A DNA stretch of 64,000 nt from Thiohalomonas sp041685045 (GTDB taxonomy: Bacteria > Pseudomonadota > Gammaproteobacteria > Thiohalomonadales > Thiohalomonadaceae), in the NCBI GenBank assembly GCA_041685045.1, contig JAWLGP010000001.1:434001-498000 (forward strand), in the 5' to 3' direction. The notes under the pieces were generated by a model. The model did not search any database. It was not told where the DNA came from and saw nothing but the letters and a program-made list of their open reading frames with translations. The position numbers and the translations under genes were made by a program. Position 1 is the stretch's first letter; each line of letters starts with the position of its first letter. Shown here piece by piece: positions 18,149 to 26,500 of this stretch.

Positions 18149-18817
18149 GTGCCCCCCGAAATCGCTTCCCACCTGCTGACCTGGATCCCCGCGGCGGCGC
18201 TGTTCGCCGTGGGTGTACGATTGCTGTGGCCGCTGTTCCTTCGCCGACGTCGGCAAAAGGCGCTCTGTCGTACGCTGCACCTGTTGGGCCCGCAGGTGCG
18301 GGATGCCATCGTTGTCGAAGACGGCCTGGATGGTCTGGCCTTCATCGGCCATGCGGTGCTGACTCCCCGCGGCGTTGCGGTGGTTGAGGTCATGCCCAAC
18401 GACGGCGCCGTGTTTGGCGCGGAACAGTCCGATTTGTGGGCCAACGTGGTCGGCCATCGCACCACTCGCTTTCCCAACCCGCTCGCCCGTGTCCGGGAGC
18501 AGGTGAGTGCCATTCGGTTCGGCTTCCCCCGGCTGCCCGTGCGCGGACTGGTCCTGTTCACCGGCCATTGCCAGTTCCCCAAGGGCAAGCCGGACGGCGT
18601 GGTGGTGCCTGCCGAGCTCGCCACCGACCGGCCACCGACGGCAGTACCGGCCACACTCCGGCGCGCTTGGGACGAGTTCATGTCGCGCTGCGACGAGAAC
18701 GCCGAACACTTTCGCCGGGAATCGGCGTTGGCCGCGGAAAGATTCGGCTATGGCGGCGCGGCGGGCGGCGTTGTGCTGCTCTTGCTGGCGATCGTTTGGG
18801 CTGTCGTAGTGCGTTGA
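18149..18817 (+). CDS. membrane protein with NERD-like (nuclease-related) domain
   Basis: A 222-residue protein with one hydrophobic helix at residues 10-30 and another at the C-terminus (about 200-219). Between them lies a segment resembling NERD domains (GPQVRDAIVVEDGLDGLAFIGHAVLTP and AVVEVMPNDGAVFG). NERD active-site residues are not clearly complete: the usual lysine after the E-x core is not obvious. The start is GTG at 18149. Its neighbours do not suggest a role. It could also be a conserved membrane protein of unknown fold. Confidence 0.55.
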   Translation: MPPEIASHLLTWIPAAALFAVGVRLLWPLFLRRRRQKALCRTLHLLGPQVRDAIVVEDGLDGLAFIGHAVLTPRGVAVVEVMPNDGAVFGAEQSDLWANVVGHRTTRFPNPLARVREQVSAIRFGFPRLPVRGLVLFTGHCQFPKGKPDGVVVPAELATDRPPTAVPATLRRAWDEFMSRCDENAEHFRRESALAAERFGYGGAAGGVVLLLLAIVWAVVVR

Positions 18818-18835
18818 CAACCCCGGCACGGGAGC

Positions 18836-19270
18836 CTAGCCGTTCTTCTTGTGATACGCCTCGTCCAGGAGCTCGTCGAGGACCGCCAACAGGTCGATGG
18901 CGGAGAGCATGCCGGCCACCTTGTCCTCCTTGTTGAGCACCGGCAGGGCGCCAAAGCGCTGCTCGTGCATGATCCGCACTGCTTTCTGCAGCCGATCGTA
19001 GGTGCACACGGTCATCACGTTCGTGGTCATGACATCCCGCAGTTCCATGTGGTCATTAAGGTCATAGACATGGGAAATGTCGGGTGCCTCGTCCACCCAG
19101 TTCGGGCGACGCAGGTCGCGATCGCTGACAATCCCCAGCAGCCGCATATGCTCGTCGACAACCGGAAGATGCCGAACCCTGTTTGAGCGCATTTTGAAAA
19201 ACGCTTGCCGCAGCCCTTCCTCCGGTGCCCCCGTGACCAGCTTTTGCGTCATCACCTTTGCGACTTTCAT
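18836..19270 (-). CDS. CBS-domain pair protein
   Basis: A 144-residue cytoplasmic protein consisting of two CBS motifs (KVMTQKLVT...HLPVVDEHMRLLGIVSDRD and DVMTTNVMTV...ALPVLNKEDKVAGMLSAID). Such pairs bind adenosine nucleotides and act as energy or ligand sensors. Its start codon overlaps the stop of the upstream histidine kinase gene by one base (TGATG), so it is translationally coupled and probably modulates or depends on that kinase. Ligand and partner are not evident. Confidence 0.9.
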   Translation of the reverse strand: MKVAKVMTQKLVTGAPEEGLRQAFFKMRSNRVRHLPVVDEHMRLLGIVSDRDLRRPNWVDEAPDISHVYDLNDHMELRDVMTTNVMTVCTYDRLQKAVRIMHEQRFGALPVLNKEDKVAGMLSAIDLLAVLDELLDEAYHKKNG

Positions 19271-21588
19271 CAGTTCCCCCCTGTAGCGATGGCCGCCGAA
19301 TCCTCAGCGGCGATTTGCCCGGACTGCGGCGGGTGAGTGGTGGCTGCTGCCGACGGCAGGGTGAAGTAGATGGCGGCACCCTTGCCGACCTCCCCTTCGG
19401 CCCAAACCTTGCCGCCGTGACGTTGAATTACCCTGGCGACCGTGGCCAGGCCGATGCCGGTGCCCGGAAACTCGTCGGTGCGATGCAGCCGTTGGAACGC
19501 GCCGAACAGCTTGTCGGCGTAGCGCATGTCAAAACCCGCGCCATTGTCCCGTACGTAGAAGGCCGGGACTCCATCCTGTTCGACCGTTCCGATGGTTACA
19601 ATCGCCAAGGCCTTGCCCCGGGTGAACTTCAAGGCGTTGCCGATCAGGTTTTCCAGCACCACCCGTACCAGACTGCTGTCACCGGTCGCCCGTAATCCCT
19701 CGGCCACATCGACCTGCAGTGCGCGCTCCGGCTCTGCCGCGGTCAAGCTGGCGACGGCGGCACGAGCGAGGTTGGTCAGGTCGATGGGCTCCAGCCGCAA
19801 GGTACGCCGCGTGAGCCGCGAGAGCTGCAGCAGGTCATCGATGAGCTGCCCCATCCGCAGCGTGGCGGCCAGTATCCGGTCGAGGTAATCGAGGCCGGTG
19901 GCATCGAGCCGGTCGGCATAGCGTGTTTGCAGCAGGCGGCCAAAGCCGTCGACCGCCCGTAGCGGGGTGCGCAGATCGTGGGAGACCGAATAGCTGAACG
20001 ACTCCAGCTCCCGGTTGGTGGCTTCCAGGGCCTGGGTGCGTTCGGCGACGAGCTGTTGGAGCTCGTGCCGGTGCAGGTGCAGCTCCCGCTCGATGCGCTT
20101 GCGTTCGGTAATATCGCGATCGATGCCGCGAAAGCCCCTGAACCCCCCCCGTTCGTCGAAGATGGGAACCCCGTTGGTTTCCATCACCACCAGCGAGCCG
20201 TCCTTGTGGCGGTTGACGTTCTCCAGGCCCTTGAAGGGTTCGCGGCGGGCGATGATCTCGGCGAAGGCACTGGCGATGCGTTCGGCCTCCTCCGGCGGCA
20301 TGAGATCGAACGGCGTCTTGCCGATCAGCTCCTCCGGTTCATAGCCCAGCGTGTCGCCCACCTGCGGACTGGTGTAGGTATAGCGGCCGTGCTCGTCGAC
20401 CGCCCACAGCCAGTCACTGGTATTTTCCACCAATCCCCGAAAGCGCTCTTCACTCTCGCGCAGCGCGCGGGTGGCGCGTACCTGTTCGGTGATGTCACGA
20501 CTGACGTGGACCATCCCGGCCATGCTGGCGCCAGCGCTGACGGGTGAGAGGGTAATCTCATGCCACTGCCCGAGTGGAGGGACCTCTTCCACCCATCCTT
20601 CGAGCGGTTGTCCGGCAGCAATGGCCTGGCAGACCGGGCAGGTCGCTCCCGAGTCGCCGTGCAGCATGTCGTGGCAGTGTTGCCCGAGCAGTTCCGCCTC
20701 GCTCTTGCCGAGCAGACGTCGTAGCGCCCGGTTGGTCTGGCGGATATAGCCCTGCTCGTCCACTACCATGGTCGGGTCGGGAACGGTGTCGAAGCTGCTG
20801 GCGCCGCGCGCCAGCAGGCGAAACGGCTCGGTCAGCGTGGTGCCGATCATGCTGACATAAATCAGCCAATAGGAGAGCAGCTTCAGCAGATGGCCCGCGA
20901 TGGTGGGCCATTCACCAACGGCCGTGTAGACGGTGAGCGACAACTCCGCGCCCGCGGTGAACAGGATCGATAACACCAGCAGCGTCATCAGCTTGGGATC
21001 CAGCTCCTGCCGCCGCCACCAGAAGTGGACCAGGGCGGCGCCGAGCATGGCGATGATCACGTACTCGCTCACCACCTTGAACGGCGTCAGCCCCTGCTCG
21101 GGGATGAAGGCGGTGGGGAACCATGCAAAAGTGATGCTGGTGCCGAGCAGAAGGGCCACTCCGCCGAACAGCCAGAAAATGAGTGGCGGCACGGAACGGG
21201 ACATCATTGCCGGGGCGGATAACAGGATGGCGGCCTCGAGGTAGCGGGTACCGAGCCAGAGCTGGATTGATGCGTTCGAGGTGTCGCCGGCGAAGATCCC
21301 CATGCCTTTGTAGGTCAGTGCATGGGCCAGGTCGAGTCCGCCGATCCAGAAGTAGCCGTAGGCGAGATAGAGCAGGAAACGGTTGCGTGAGAAGGGGTAG
21401 GCCTGCCAGCCGACCACGGCGGCCAGCATGGCCACCAGCACGGCAATAAACTCCGCCAGGGTGTGGAACAGGGCGTGACTGAATGCCTCGGCGAACAGCA
21501 GCACCACCGCGAGGCCGGCCGGGGTCAACCATCTGCTCAACCCGGAATCCCGTCCCTCCGCAGGCGGGAACACGGCCTTCGGCGTCAT
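19270..21588 (-). CDS. MASE3-PAS-PAS sensor histidine kinase
   Basis: A 772-residue inner-membrane kinase. Residues about 20-250 form a multi-helix MASE3-type sensor. Two PAS domains follow (about 265-375 and 385-500); the first contains the cysteine-rich HCHDMLHGDSGATCPVC segment. A short coiled coil leads to the HisKA domain (SVSHDLRTPLRAVDGF, phospho-accepting histidine). The HATPase domain has ENLIGNALKFT, DNGAGFDM and GTGIGLATV. No response regulator is adjacent; the downstream coupled gene encodes CBS domains instead. The CxC-x9-CxxC-like cysteines in PAS1 could sense metal or redox state (inference). Confidence 0.92.
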   Translation of the reverse strand: MTPKAVFPPAEGRDSGLSRWLTPAGLAVVLLFAEAFSHALFHTLAEFIAVLVAMLAAVVGWQAYPFSRNRFLLYLAYGYFWIGGLDLAHALTYKGMGIFAGDTSNASIQLWLGTRYLEAAILLSAPAMMSRSVPPLIFWLFGGVALLLGTSITFAWFPTAFIPEQGLTPFKVVSEYVIIAMLGAALVHFWWRRQELDPKLMTLLVLSILFTAGAELSLTVYTAVGEWPTIAGHLLKLLSYWLIYVSMIGTTLTEPFRLLARGASSFDTVPDPTMVVDEQGYIRQTNRALRRLLGKSEAELLGQHCHDMLHGDSGATCPVCQAIAAGQPLEGWVEEVPPLGQWHEITLSPVSAGASMAGMVHVSRDITEQVRATRALRESEERFRGLVENTSDWLWAVDEHGRYTYTSPQVGDTLGYEPEELIGKTPFDLMPPEEAERIASAFAEIIARREPFKGLENVNRHKDGSLVVMETNGVPIFDERGGFRGFRGIDRDITERKRIERELHLHRHELQQLVAERTQALEATNRELESFSYSVSHDLRTPLRAVDGFGRLLQTRYADRLDATGLDYLDRILAATLRMGQLIDDLLQLSRLTRRTLRLEPIDLTNLARAAVASLTAAEPERALQVDVAEGLRATGDSSLVRVVLENLIGNALKFTRGKALAIVTIGTVEQDGVPAFYVRDNGAGFDMRYADKLFGAFQRLHRTDEFPGTGIGLATVARVIQRHGGKVWAEGEVGKGAAIYFTLPSAAATTHPPQSGQIAAEDSAAIATGGN

Positions 21589-21681
21589 TTCGTCACCCGA
21601 TCAAGCACTGGAACGGCCAATATAAAGCGTTAGCGACCGGGAAGACAGGGTTGAAACTACGCGGTGCGCGACAAGATCGGC

Positions 21682-22419
21682 TCAGATCACCTTCCAGAGG
21701 CCCAACAGGCTGACGCCGGCCAGGCCGGCCCCGACCCAGCGTTTGAAGTGGCGGTCATTGCGCAGGATCGCCTCATGCGTCTTGAGGCCGAGCACGTGAC
21801 CCACGGCGGCGATCGGCAGCAGGGCGGCGGCAGCCGCCAGGTGCAGCTCGACCCCGAGCGCCGCGAAGGTGGTCATCTTGATCGACACCAGCACGAACCA
21901 GAGCACGAACAAGGTGTTCCGCAGTTGTGCCTTGCTGACGTTGCGCATGTAGACGGCAACCATCAGCGGCGCGCCGGTCAGGGAGGTGCCCGCCACGTAG
22001 CCGCCGAGGACCAGCAGCAGCCTGTCCACCGCAGCGTGACGGCTCTCGATGGCCCAGTTCATGAGCCAGACCACGGCATAGAACAGGCTCACCGAATAGA
22101 TGAACAGCAGCAGCCAGCGGTTGGGCAGGTTGAGCAGACCCATCACCCCCACCAGCGCCGCGGGCACGATATACAGCGAGGAATGCCGCAGATAAACCCA
22201 GTCGACGTTGTTCAGGCGGGTCCGTAGGGTCAGTCCGGAAAAGAACAGCAGATGGGTGCCGATGATCGGCAGCCACAGCAGCGGGTCGCCGTCGATGAAG
22301 AGCAGCAACGGCAGACCGAGAGCGGCCCCGCCGAAACCGAGGCCGGTGCGCACGAACCCGGTCCACAGGAAAAGCAGGCCGAGCAAACCGAGCTGAGTGG
22401 CGGTGAATTCCGGAAACAT
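21682..22419 (-). CDS. TSUP-family (TauE/SafE) membrane exporter
   Basis: A 245-residue integral membrane protein with about eight helices and the TSUP half-repeats (RTGLGFGGAALGLPLLLF near residue 25 and GGYVAGTSLTGAPLMVAVYM near 140). Family members export sulfite, sulfoacetate or related organosulfur anions or act as permeases. It is a single gene with no sulfur-metabolism neighbours, so the substrate cannot be assigned. Confidence 0.87.
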   Translation of the reverse strand: MFPEFTATQLGLLGLLFLWTGFVRTGLGFGGAALGLPLLLFIDGDPLLWLPIIGTHLLFFSGLTLRTRLNNVDWVYLRHSSLYIVPAALVGVMGLLNLPNRWLLLFIYSVSLFYAVVWLMNWAIESRHAAVDRLLLVLGGYVAGTSLTGAPLMVAVYMRNVSKAQLRNTLFVLWFVLVSIKMTTFAALGVELHLAAAAALLPIAAVGHVLGLKTHEAILRNDRHFKRWVGAGLAGVSLLGLWKVI

Positions 22420-22539
22420 GGGGATGGGGTGAATAGAAAAGCCGCCACTCTACACCAAACGGCACCCGCGCTGATGCATCGGCGTCTTCGTATCGGGCAT
22501 ACTGGTTACTGTACCGCGGAGGGGGAAAGATCCTGATCA

Positions 22540-23070
22540 ATGGCCGATGAAACGGATGTACAACGGCTCGGCGGCGGCATGCTCACCGTGGCCTGGATCG
22601 GCGCGCTGGCACTGCTCTGGTACCTGTTCGATAGCTACCTGACCCACCGCGACAACCCCAACCGGACGCCGGAGGTGAGGACGGACGGCACACGGGCGGA
22701 ACTGGTCCTTCAGCGCAACGGCCAAGGCCACTACGTCATGACCGGCGCCATCAACGGGCGGACGGTGACCTTTCTGCTCGACACCGGCGCGACCCTGGTG
22801 TCGGTGCCCGCCCACCTCGGCCCCGCCCTGGGGCTGGAGCCGGGTGCGTACCACGAGGCCGACACCGCCAACGGCCCCGTAACCGTTCGCGCCACCCGCA
22901 TCGACGAGCTGGCCATCGGCCCCTTCGTGCTGCGCGATATCCGCGCCGACCTGAATCCGGGCATTCGGTTCGACGAGGTCCTGCTCGGCATGAGTGCCCT
23001 GAAGCACCTGGAGTTCACCCAACGGGGTGATCAGCTGATCCTCCGCCCCCTCGTTGCCGACGGGACGTAG
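22540..23070 (+). CDS. membrane-anchored retropepsin-like aspartic protease (TIGR02281-like)
   Basis: A 176-residue protein with one transmembrane helix at about residues 12-28 and a single retropepsin-like domain. The catalytic motif is LLDTGATLVSVPAHL near 80, and the flap/partner strand region includes VLLGMSALKHLEF near 147. One DTG per chain means it should work as a homodimer. The start is ATG at 22540 with a GAGGGGG ribosome-binding site. It is convergent with the next gene, with a hairpin repeat between them. Confidence 0.87.
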   Translation: MADETDVQRLGGGMLTVAWIGALALLWYLFDSYLTHRDNPNRTPEVRTDGTRAELVLQRNGQGHYVMTGAINGRTVTFLLDTGATLVSVPAHLGPALGLEPGAYHEADTANGPVTVRATRIDELAIGPFVLRDIRADLNPGIRFDEVLLGMSALKHLEFTQRGDQLILRPLVADGT

Positions 23071-23096
23071 GGCGGATTAGCGCAGCGTAATCCGCC
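23071..23096. repeat. GGCGGATTA palindrome between convergent genes
   Basis: Arms GGCGGATTA and TAATCCGCC flank an 8-base GCGCAGCG loop directly after the aspartic protease stop. The sequence is of the dispersed GTAGGGCGGATTA-type seen between genes of many gammaproteobacteria (recognised, not searched). It could serve as a weak terminator for both neighbours. Confidence 0.7.
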
Positions 23097-23108
23097 GATC
23101 CTCCGAAA

Positions 23109-24320
23109 CTACTCGGAACCCGAATGCCACGGCATTTCCGATGCCGGAAACACCAGCCGCACACCACTGAACAGTGCCCGCTGCTCCGGCACCGCGTGCT
23201 GGCGGAAACTGGGCCGTCGGATCGGGGCCTGGGTGTGCAGGCTGCCGCCGCGCAGGGCGTAGTGGCCGGCCCCGAAGCTGCGGGTGGCCGCCTCCGCATA
23301 CGCCGGTGCCTCATACCCGGTGTAGGGGTGGAAGGGATTGGCGCACCACTCCCAGACCCGTCCGAACTCGGTGATGGCGCGGCTGCGGGTCGCCACCTCC
23401 CACTGGTACTCGTGCTGCACCACCGCGCCGGCCAGCGGACCGCCCAGCGAAGCGACCCAGCAGGCGTAGGCCTGGGCCTCGAAGTGACTGATGCCACTGA
23501 TCGGGTCCGCTGGGGCCAAATCGAACGGACCGTTGACCCCGAGCCCGTACCAGGCGCCGGCCTCGTCCTGGCGCCAATGCTGCGGGGACGGCGCAGCGGT
23601 GGTGAGCCACGCCCAGCCGTCGTCGTCCCAGTAGCTCCGCTCCTGATAGCCGCCGGCCTCGATGAAGCCGAGCCAGGCGCCGTTGGTGACCGGCGTGCGG
23701 TCGATGCGGAAAGCATCCAATTCGACCACCTGCGGCGGCAGCTCATTGTCCAGCGCCGGCTCGGTCTTGGCGCCGATCCGGTAATGGCCGCGGTGTACGT
23801 CCACGTGCTCGGTGGACGGTGGCAGCAGAGTCAGCGGCACGGCCGGCCGATACGGCTGCCCCTCCGGTTCCTGAAGTCGGCGTGCGTTCAGCTGGGCGAG
23901 GGTCAACTCGTAAAGGCGCGCATACTCCTGGAGGATATGGAACAACAGCACCGGCTCGCTCAGCTCTGCGTGCGGCGGCAGCATGCCGGGATTGGCCAGT
24001 CGCATCAGATTTTCGTCGTGGGCCTGGGCCGCCCAGTTCAGCAGGTGTTCCCGTGGCGGCAGCTGTTGCCAGAGCGCCGGCTCCAGGGTCAACTCGCCGG
24101 CGAAGAGATGGCGAACCCGCGCGGTCAGGTCGTCATCGCCGGCCAGCGCCTCGCGCAACCACCAGGTCTCCACGTAGACCGCGCGCCCCAGCAGCCACGC
24201 AAGCGGCGGGACGTCGGGCGCAAAGGTCCGATAGGCGTCGGGCTCGGGCACCGATTCGAGCAAATGGGTCAACATCTGGTGTAGCTGGCTCAGCTGCCCG
24301 AGCATTTCGTGCGTCTTCAA
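23109..24320 (-). CDS. SUMF1/EgtB-family protein with DinB-like N-domain
   Basis: A 403-residue protein. Residues 1-160 resemble a DinB_2 helical bundle and residues about 175-400 are an FGE-sulfatase (formylglycine-generating-enzyme-like) domain with FRIDRTPVTNGAWLGFI, SHFEAQAYACW, WEWCANPF and ALRGGSLHT. This is the layout of EgtB sulfoxide synthases. However, the iron-ligand histidines look degraded: LLGRAVYVET carries R46 where a histidine is usual, and the HxxxHxE motif reads H128-xxx-E132-x-A134. Therefore no ergothioneine role is assigned, and no egtD is nearby. The TTG at 24320 is used; an ATG at 24305 is an alternative. Confidence 0.75.
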   Translation of the reverse strand: MKTHEMLGQLSQLHQMLTHLLESVPEPDAYRTFAPDVPPLAWLLGRAVYVETWWLREALAGDDDLTARVRHLFAGELTLEPALWQQLPPREHLLNWAAQAHDENLMRLANPGMLPPHAELSEPVLLFHILQEYARLYELTLAQLNARRLQEPEGQPYRPAVPLTLLPPSTEHVDVHRGHYRIGAKTEPALDNELPPQVVELDAFRIDRTPVTNGAWLGFIEAGGYQERSYWDDDGWAWLTTAAPSPQHWRQDEAGAWYGLGVNGPFDLAPADPISGISHFEAQAYACWVASLGGPLAGAVVQHEYQWEVATRSRAITEFGRVWEWCANPFHPYTGYEAPAYAEAATRSFGAGHYALRGGSLHTQAPIRRPSFRQHAVPEQRALFSGVRLVFPASEMPWHSGSE

Positions 24321-24371
24321 AAGCGTTTGATCCTTTGGTGTCGACCGCAGCGACTGCGGGTAATCGGTCGG

Positions 24372-24770
24372 TCAGCGTGTGCGGATGCCGCCGCCCGGCA
24401 TGCCGCCGCCGGACACTCCTCCCAGGCCACCGCCTCCCTGACCGGGCAGGACGATGGATGAGGCCGCCTCCCGACGCATCTCCTGGAGCTCGTCGAAGGT
24501 CTGGCGGATCCCCTCCTTGGCCGCTTCCGGGAATTTCGCAATCGCCTCCGCGAGGTTGGCGGCTTCGATCTCGAAGGAGACCGGCAGCACTCCCATCTGC
24601 GTCATCAGCTGGGTCTGCCCCAGCCACAGGGTCGGGCGGGACGTGTCCTCACTGCCGTCGGTCTTCACCGGAACCATGCAGCGCAGGATCCCGGCCTGGC
24701 GGTCGGTGTAGGTCTCTTCACGGTAGAGGCTGTCGGTATCGAGGGTGATTTCCGGCAGTTGTTCGGTCAT
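24372..24770 (-). CDS. conserved hypothetical protein with glycine-rich tail
   Basis: A 132-residue, mainly acidic protein without signal peptide or membrane helix. Residues 1-105 are predicted to be a mix of strands and a long helix (AANLAEAIAKFPEAAKEGIRQ-like), and the last 25 residues are a Gly-rich tail (GGGGLGGVSGGGMPGGG). I do not recognise the family. It lies 51 bases upstream of the FGE/EgtB-like gene on the same strand, so the two may be co-transcribed. Confidence 0.6.
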   Translation of the reverse strand: MTEQLPEITLDTDSLYREETYTDRQAGILRCMVPVKTDGSEDTSRPTLWLGQTQLMTQMGVLPVSFEIEAANLAEAIAKFPEAAKEGIRQTFDELQEMRREAASSIVLPGQGGGGLGGVSGGGMPGGGIRTR

Positions 24771-24894
24771 TGGTCAGCTTCCATTTGGGTGGCATTGGCA
24801 CTAAGGATAACAAGTTGTAGCCGAGGCTCGAAGAACGAACGCCCTTGCCCGCGGCCGTGTATGATCCACCAAACATCGAATCATCGACGCTCCC

Positions 24895-25449
24895 ATGGCC
24901 CTGACCGCCACGATTTTCAAAGCCGACGTGCAGATCGCCGATATGGATCGGCACTACTACGCCGATCACCACCTGACCATCGCGCGCCACCCCTCGGAGA
25001 CCGACGAGCGCATGATGGTGCGGCTGGTGGCCTTCGCGCTGCACGCGAGCGAGCATCTGGAGTTCACCAAGGGGCTCTGCGCCGATGATGAGCCGGAAAT
25101 TTGGGAGAAGAGCTTCGCCGACGAGATCGAGCTCTGGGTCGACGTCGGCCTGCCGGACGAGCGCCGCATCCGTAAGGGTTGCCACCGCGCCAAACGCGTA
25201 TTCATCTACGCCTATGGCGGCAACGCCGCGCGCCTCTGGTGGGATCGCATCGCCACCCACCTCACCCGCTTCACCAACCTGAACGTCAGCCACTTGCCGG
25301 CCACCGCCACGCGCGAGCTGGAGGCGCTGGTGCAGCGCTCGATGCAGCTGCAGGTGACCATCCAGGACGCCCAGATCTGGGTCAGCAACGGCGGCGGGGC
25401 CTCGGTGCTGATCGAGCCACAGCGCTGGTACGGTGGCGAGACCGCCTAG
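24895..25449 (+). CDS. yaeQ: YaeQ family protein
   Basis: A 184-residue protein matching YaeQ throughout: MALTATIFKADVQIADMDRHYY at the start, LTIARHPSETDERMMVRLVAFAL, and WVDVGLPDERRIRKGCHRA. The fold is a PD-(D/E)XK nuclease-like fold, but the cellular role remains unsettled in the literature (it was first linked to RfaH suppression). It is followed by yaiI after 38 bases, so a two-gene unit is possible. Confidence 0.92.
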   Translation: MALTATIFKADVQIADMDRHYYADHHLTIARHPSETDERMMVRLVAFALHASEHLEFTKGLCADDEPEIWEKSFADEIELWVDVGLPDERRIRKGCHRAKRVFIYAYGGNAARLWWDRIATHLTRFTNLNVSHLPATATRELEALVQRSMQLQVTIQDAQIWVSNGGGASVLIEPQRWYGGETA

Positions 25450-25487
25450 GTGATCGGATCACCGTCAACGCAGCGGAGTCACACGCG

Positions 25488-25943
25488 ATGAAAATCTGGG
25501 TCGATGCCGACGCCTGCCCGGCGGTCATCAAGGAGATCCTGTTTCGGGCCGCCGAGCGCACCGGGGTGCCGGTGACATTGGTGGCGAACCACCCGATGCG
25601 GGTGCCGAAATCACCCCATATCAGCTTCCGGCAGGTGCCTTCCGGGTTCGATGTCGCCGACAACGCCATCGTGCAGCAGCTGGAGCCCGGCGATCTGGTC
25701 ATTACCGGCGATATCCCGCTGGCGGCGGAGGTGATCGACCGGGGCGGTCACGCCCTCAATCCCCGCGGCGAACTCTATTCGGCCAATTCCATTCGCGAGC
25801 GGCTCGGCATGCGCGATTTCATGGAGACGCTGCGCGCCAGCGGTATCCAGACCGGCGGCCCGCCCGCCCTGAACCAGAGCGACCGGCGCGCCTTCGCCGA
25901 CCACCTCGACCGCTGGCTGACCCGACACGGCCGCAAACCGTGA
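25488..25943 (+). CDS. yaiI: YaiI/YqxD family protein (DUF188)
   Basis: A 151-residue protein with the DUF188 signatures WVDADACPAVIKEIL at the N-terminus, RVPKSPHI and the GDLVITGDIPLAAEVI and ALNPRGELY segments. It resembles PIN-like folds with conserved acidic residues, but the function is unknown. The start is ATG at 25488 (spaced GGAG upstream); the frame is open further 5' but overlaps yaeQ and is not conserved there. Confidence 0.92.
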   Translation: MKIWVDADACPAVIKEILFRAAERTGVPVTLVANHPMRVPKSPHISFRQVPSGFDVADNAIVQQLEPGDLVITGDIPLAAEVIDRGGHALNPRGELYSANSIRERLGMRDFMETLRASGIQTGGPPALNQSDRRAFADHLDRWLTRHGRKP

Positions 25944-25974
25944 CCTTCCCCAGGTCGAGCCTCCGAGAATTGAA

Positions 25975-26128
25975 TTCAACAGGATTGACAGGATTTTTCA
26001 GGATTAACAGGAAAAGGCTTTTTGCTATGGGGTTGAGAACACACGAACTTCTCTGTTCGTCAGCCCAAGCATGTGGTTCTCGCTTGCACCATCCTGTCCA
26101 TCCTGAAAAATCCTGTTAATCCTGTGAA
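25975..26128. repeat. AACAGGATT-type paired inverted-repeat element, copy 1
   Basis: Left arm at 25975-26012 is built of tandem CAGGATT units (AACAGGATTGACAGGATTTT...). Right arm at 26091-26128 is its complement (ATCCTGTTAATCCTGTGAA). The 78-base centre has no gene. It lies between yaiI and the XRE regulator and matches the copies near 44.1, 46.4, 46.6 and 50.4 kb. Confidence 0.9.
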
Positions 26129-26234
26129 ATAGGCCCCCCGGCAAATCGACCTCTCAGGTGATGTCTCAGACTTGCCTACTAACGCCTCAGCCATTTAAAG
26201 TAGCCCTTCAGACCTAACATTCGACGGGCAGAAC

Positions 26235-26498
26235 ATGATAACCGCCGCACAGATCCGGGCGGCCCGGGCCCTGCTGGGGATGGACCAGCGCACCCTGGCG
26301 GAAGCCGCCGGCCTGTCGCTGCCCACCATCCAGCGCATGGAGGCCAGCGTCGGCCAGCAGGTCCGCGGCAACGTGGAGTCGCTGGTGAAGGTGATCGAAG
26401 CTTTCGAGCGCGCCGGAATCGAGCTGATCGGCGAAGGGGCGGCGAGTAGCGTCGGGGGACGGGGGGTGCGGCTCAAGACGCCGCCGGAGACCGCCTGA
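26235..26498 (+). CDS. XRE-family helix-turn-helix regulator
   Basis: An 87-residue protein consisting of one HTH: AAQIRAARALLGMDQRTLAEA followed by the recognition part AGLSLPTIQRMEA. It ends 2 bases before hyfB, so it is probably co-transcribed with the energy-converting complex and may regulate it. The same short type is common beside unrelated operons, so the regulatory target is an inference. Confidence 0.85.
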   Translation: MITAAQIRAARALLGMDQRTLAEAAGLSLPTIQRMEASVGQQVRGNVESLVKVIEAFERAGIELIGEGAASSVGGRGVRLKTPPETA

Positions 26499-26500
26499 CC

